DNA of 5,947 bases from Solirubrobacterales bacterium (GTDB taxonomy: Bacteria > Actinomycetota > Thermoleophilia > Solirubrobacterales > Solirubrobacteraceae), in contig JAOPZO010000039.1 of the NCBI GenBank assembly GCA_025964065.1, positions 1-5,947 on the forward strand, read 5' to 3'. A model generated the notes under the pieces. The model had not been told where the DNA came from. It ran no database searches and saw only the letters and a program-made list of their open reading frames with translations. A program made the translations under genes and the position numbers. Positions within the stretch are counted from its first letter, which is position 1. Each line of letters begins with the position of its first letter. Below are positions 5,525 through 5,947 of this stretch, piece after piece.

Positions 5525-5947
5525 CGCGCGAGCGCACGGAGCAGGAGCAGCACGAGCAGCAGGCCGAAGTCGACCAGGAGCAGGCGCTCGGAGCGCTCGA
5601 GGAGGCGATCGGCGACCGCGGCCAGGAGCTCGTGGACCGCGATCAGACCCGGATCGACGGGGAGCAGGAGCGCCTCGACGGCGAGCGGGCGGCGCTGTCC
5701 GGGCCGACGCCACGTGAGGCGTTCGCGCTCGAGCAGCGCCAACGCGCGGTGGACCGCACCCAGGTGCGTCACGACGCCCGTCAGGGCGACCTCGACCGGA
5801 GCCAGGAGGACCGGGACGACCGCCAGGACGCGCTCGACGCCGAGCAGGACCGACTCGACGGCCCGCCGCCGATCGCGGCGCTGCCGACCCGCGAGGAGCT
5901 GCGCGAGGCCGCGACGCTGCGGCTGCGGGCCGCCCGGGAGCGTTCGG
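5521..5947 (+). CDS. Charged coiled-coil repeat protein, partial (runs off the window)
   Basis: The frame is open from the ATG at 5521 to the window edge, giving 142 residues with no stop; the C-terminus is not seen. I do not recognise the family. Asp, Glu, Gln and Arg dominate, with almost no aromatic residues (one Phe, no Trp or Tyr) and no cysteine or hydrophobic segment, so the visible part is soluble. V38, I45, L52 and L59 fall seven apart, as do L105 and L112, which fits a coiled coil. Pro-containing breaks come at 61-64 and 115-122. Residues 32-91 and 92 onward are two copies of a unit with DR-x-QE and EQ-x-RLDG motifs. It overlaps the phosphodiesterase gene by four bases and has its own GGGAG site, so it is probably co-expressed with it. 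It may be an adaptor or scaffold, or the N-terminal coil of a larger signalling enzyme such as a diguanylate cyclase. The unseen C-terminus decides. Confidence 0.8.
   Translation, partial: MTRERTEQEQHEQQAEVDQEQALGALEEAIGDRGQELVDRDQTRIDGEQERLDGERAALSGPTPREAFALEQRQRAVDRTQVRHDARQGDLDRSQEDRDDRQDALDAEQDRLDGPPPIAALPTREELREAATLRLRAARERS
5614..5946 (+). repeat. Tandem ~60-residue coding repeat, second copy incomplete
   Basis: Within the coiled-coil gene, residues 32-54 and 92-114 align without gaps with 13 of 23 identical, including DR-x-QE, EQ-x-RLDG and the aspartates between. Both blocks are followed by a Pro-rich break and a PTPRE/PTREE segment, offset by one residue. At DNA level 5662-5682 and 5842-5862 match at 19 of 21 bases, 180 bases apart. 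This points to an internal duplication; more copies may follow beyond the window. Confidence 0.6.

Noticed and set aside
3416..5713. Very long minus-strand open frame (870 codons in all, 3101-5713)
   Set aside because: Over 3566-5713 it is the antisense shadow of the PAS-EAL and coiled-coil genes and is a low-complexity product of GC-rich third positions. Only its last ~100 codons (3104-3415) show real homology, to ABC permeases.

Overview
This is a very GC-rich window with strong G/C bias at third codon positions. The genes are compactly spaced, and the proteins look like those of a high-GC actinobacterium-type lineage. The multi-PAS EAL phosphodiesterase, its 'ELLIRM' EAL variant and the HSDL2-like dehydrogenase would suit Thermoleophilia (Solirubrobacterales/Patulibacter-like). 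That placement is inference from protein style only; no marker was compared.

Layout: (1) 1-72 is a short leader with a good Shine-Dalgarno. It precedes a complete elongation factor G gene (fusA, 73-2172, +), which ends in a strong hairpin (2195-2228) rather than running into tuf. (2) On the opposite strand, converging on the same hairpin, lies a 274-residue short-chain dehydrogenase (3090 down to 2266) that resembles the SDR domain of HSDL2 and bacterial citronellol/citronellal-dehydrogenase-type SDRs. (3) 3091-3565 looks intergenic, but about 3104-3415 on the minus strand holds a decayed internal fragment of a peptide-type (DppB/OppB) ABC transporter permease, with its EAA loop still readable. 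The rest contains only an 8-bp direct repeat and the ribosome binding site of the next gene. (4) 3566-5524 (+) encodes a 652-residue cytosolic PAS-PAS-PAS-EAL protein. It has no GGDEF domain and retains all the catalytic residues of a c-di-GMP phosphodiesterase. (5) Starting in a 4-base ATGA overlap with it, a further gene runs off the right end (5521-5947+). Its visible 142 residues are a very charged, Gln/Glu/Asp/Arg-rich coiled coil containing two copies of a roughly 60-residue unit. It is not recognised.

Functionally the window combines a translation housekeeping gene, an unrelated NAD(P)-dependent oxidoreductase, and the start of a probable c-di-GMP signalling operon (sensor phosphodiesterase plus coiled-coil partner). 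The most unusual items are the permease relic wedged directly upstream of the dehydrogenase and the translationally coupled coiled-coil repeat protein. I saw no tRNA, rRNA, CRISPR array, insertion sequence or attachment site.
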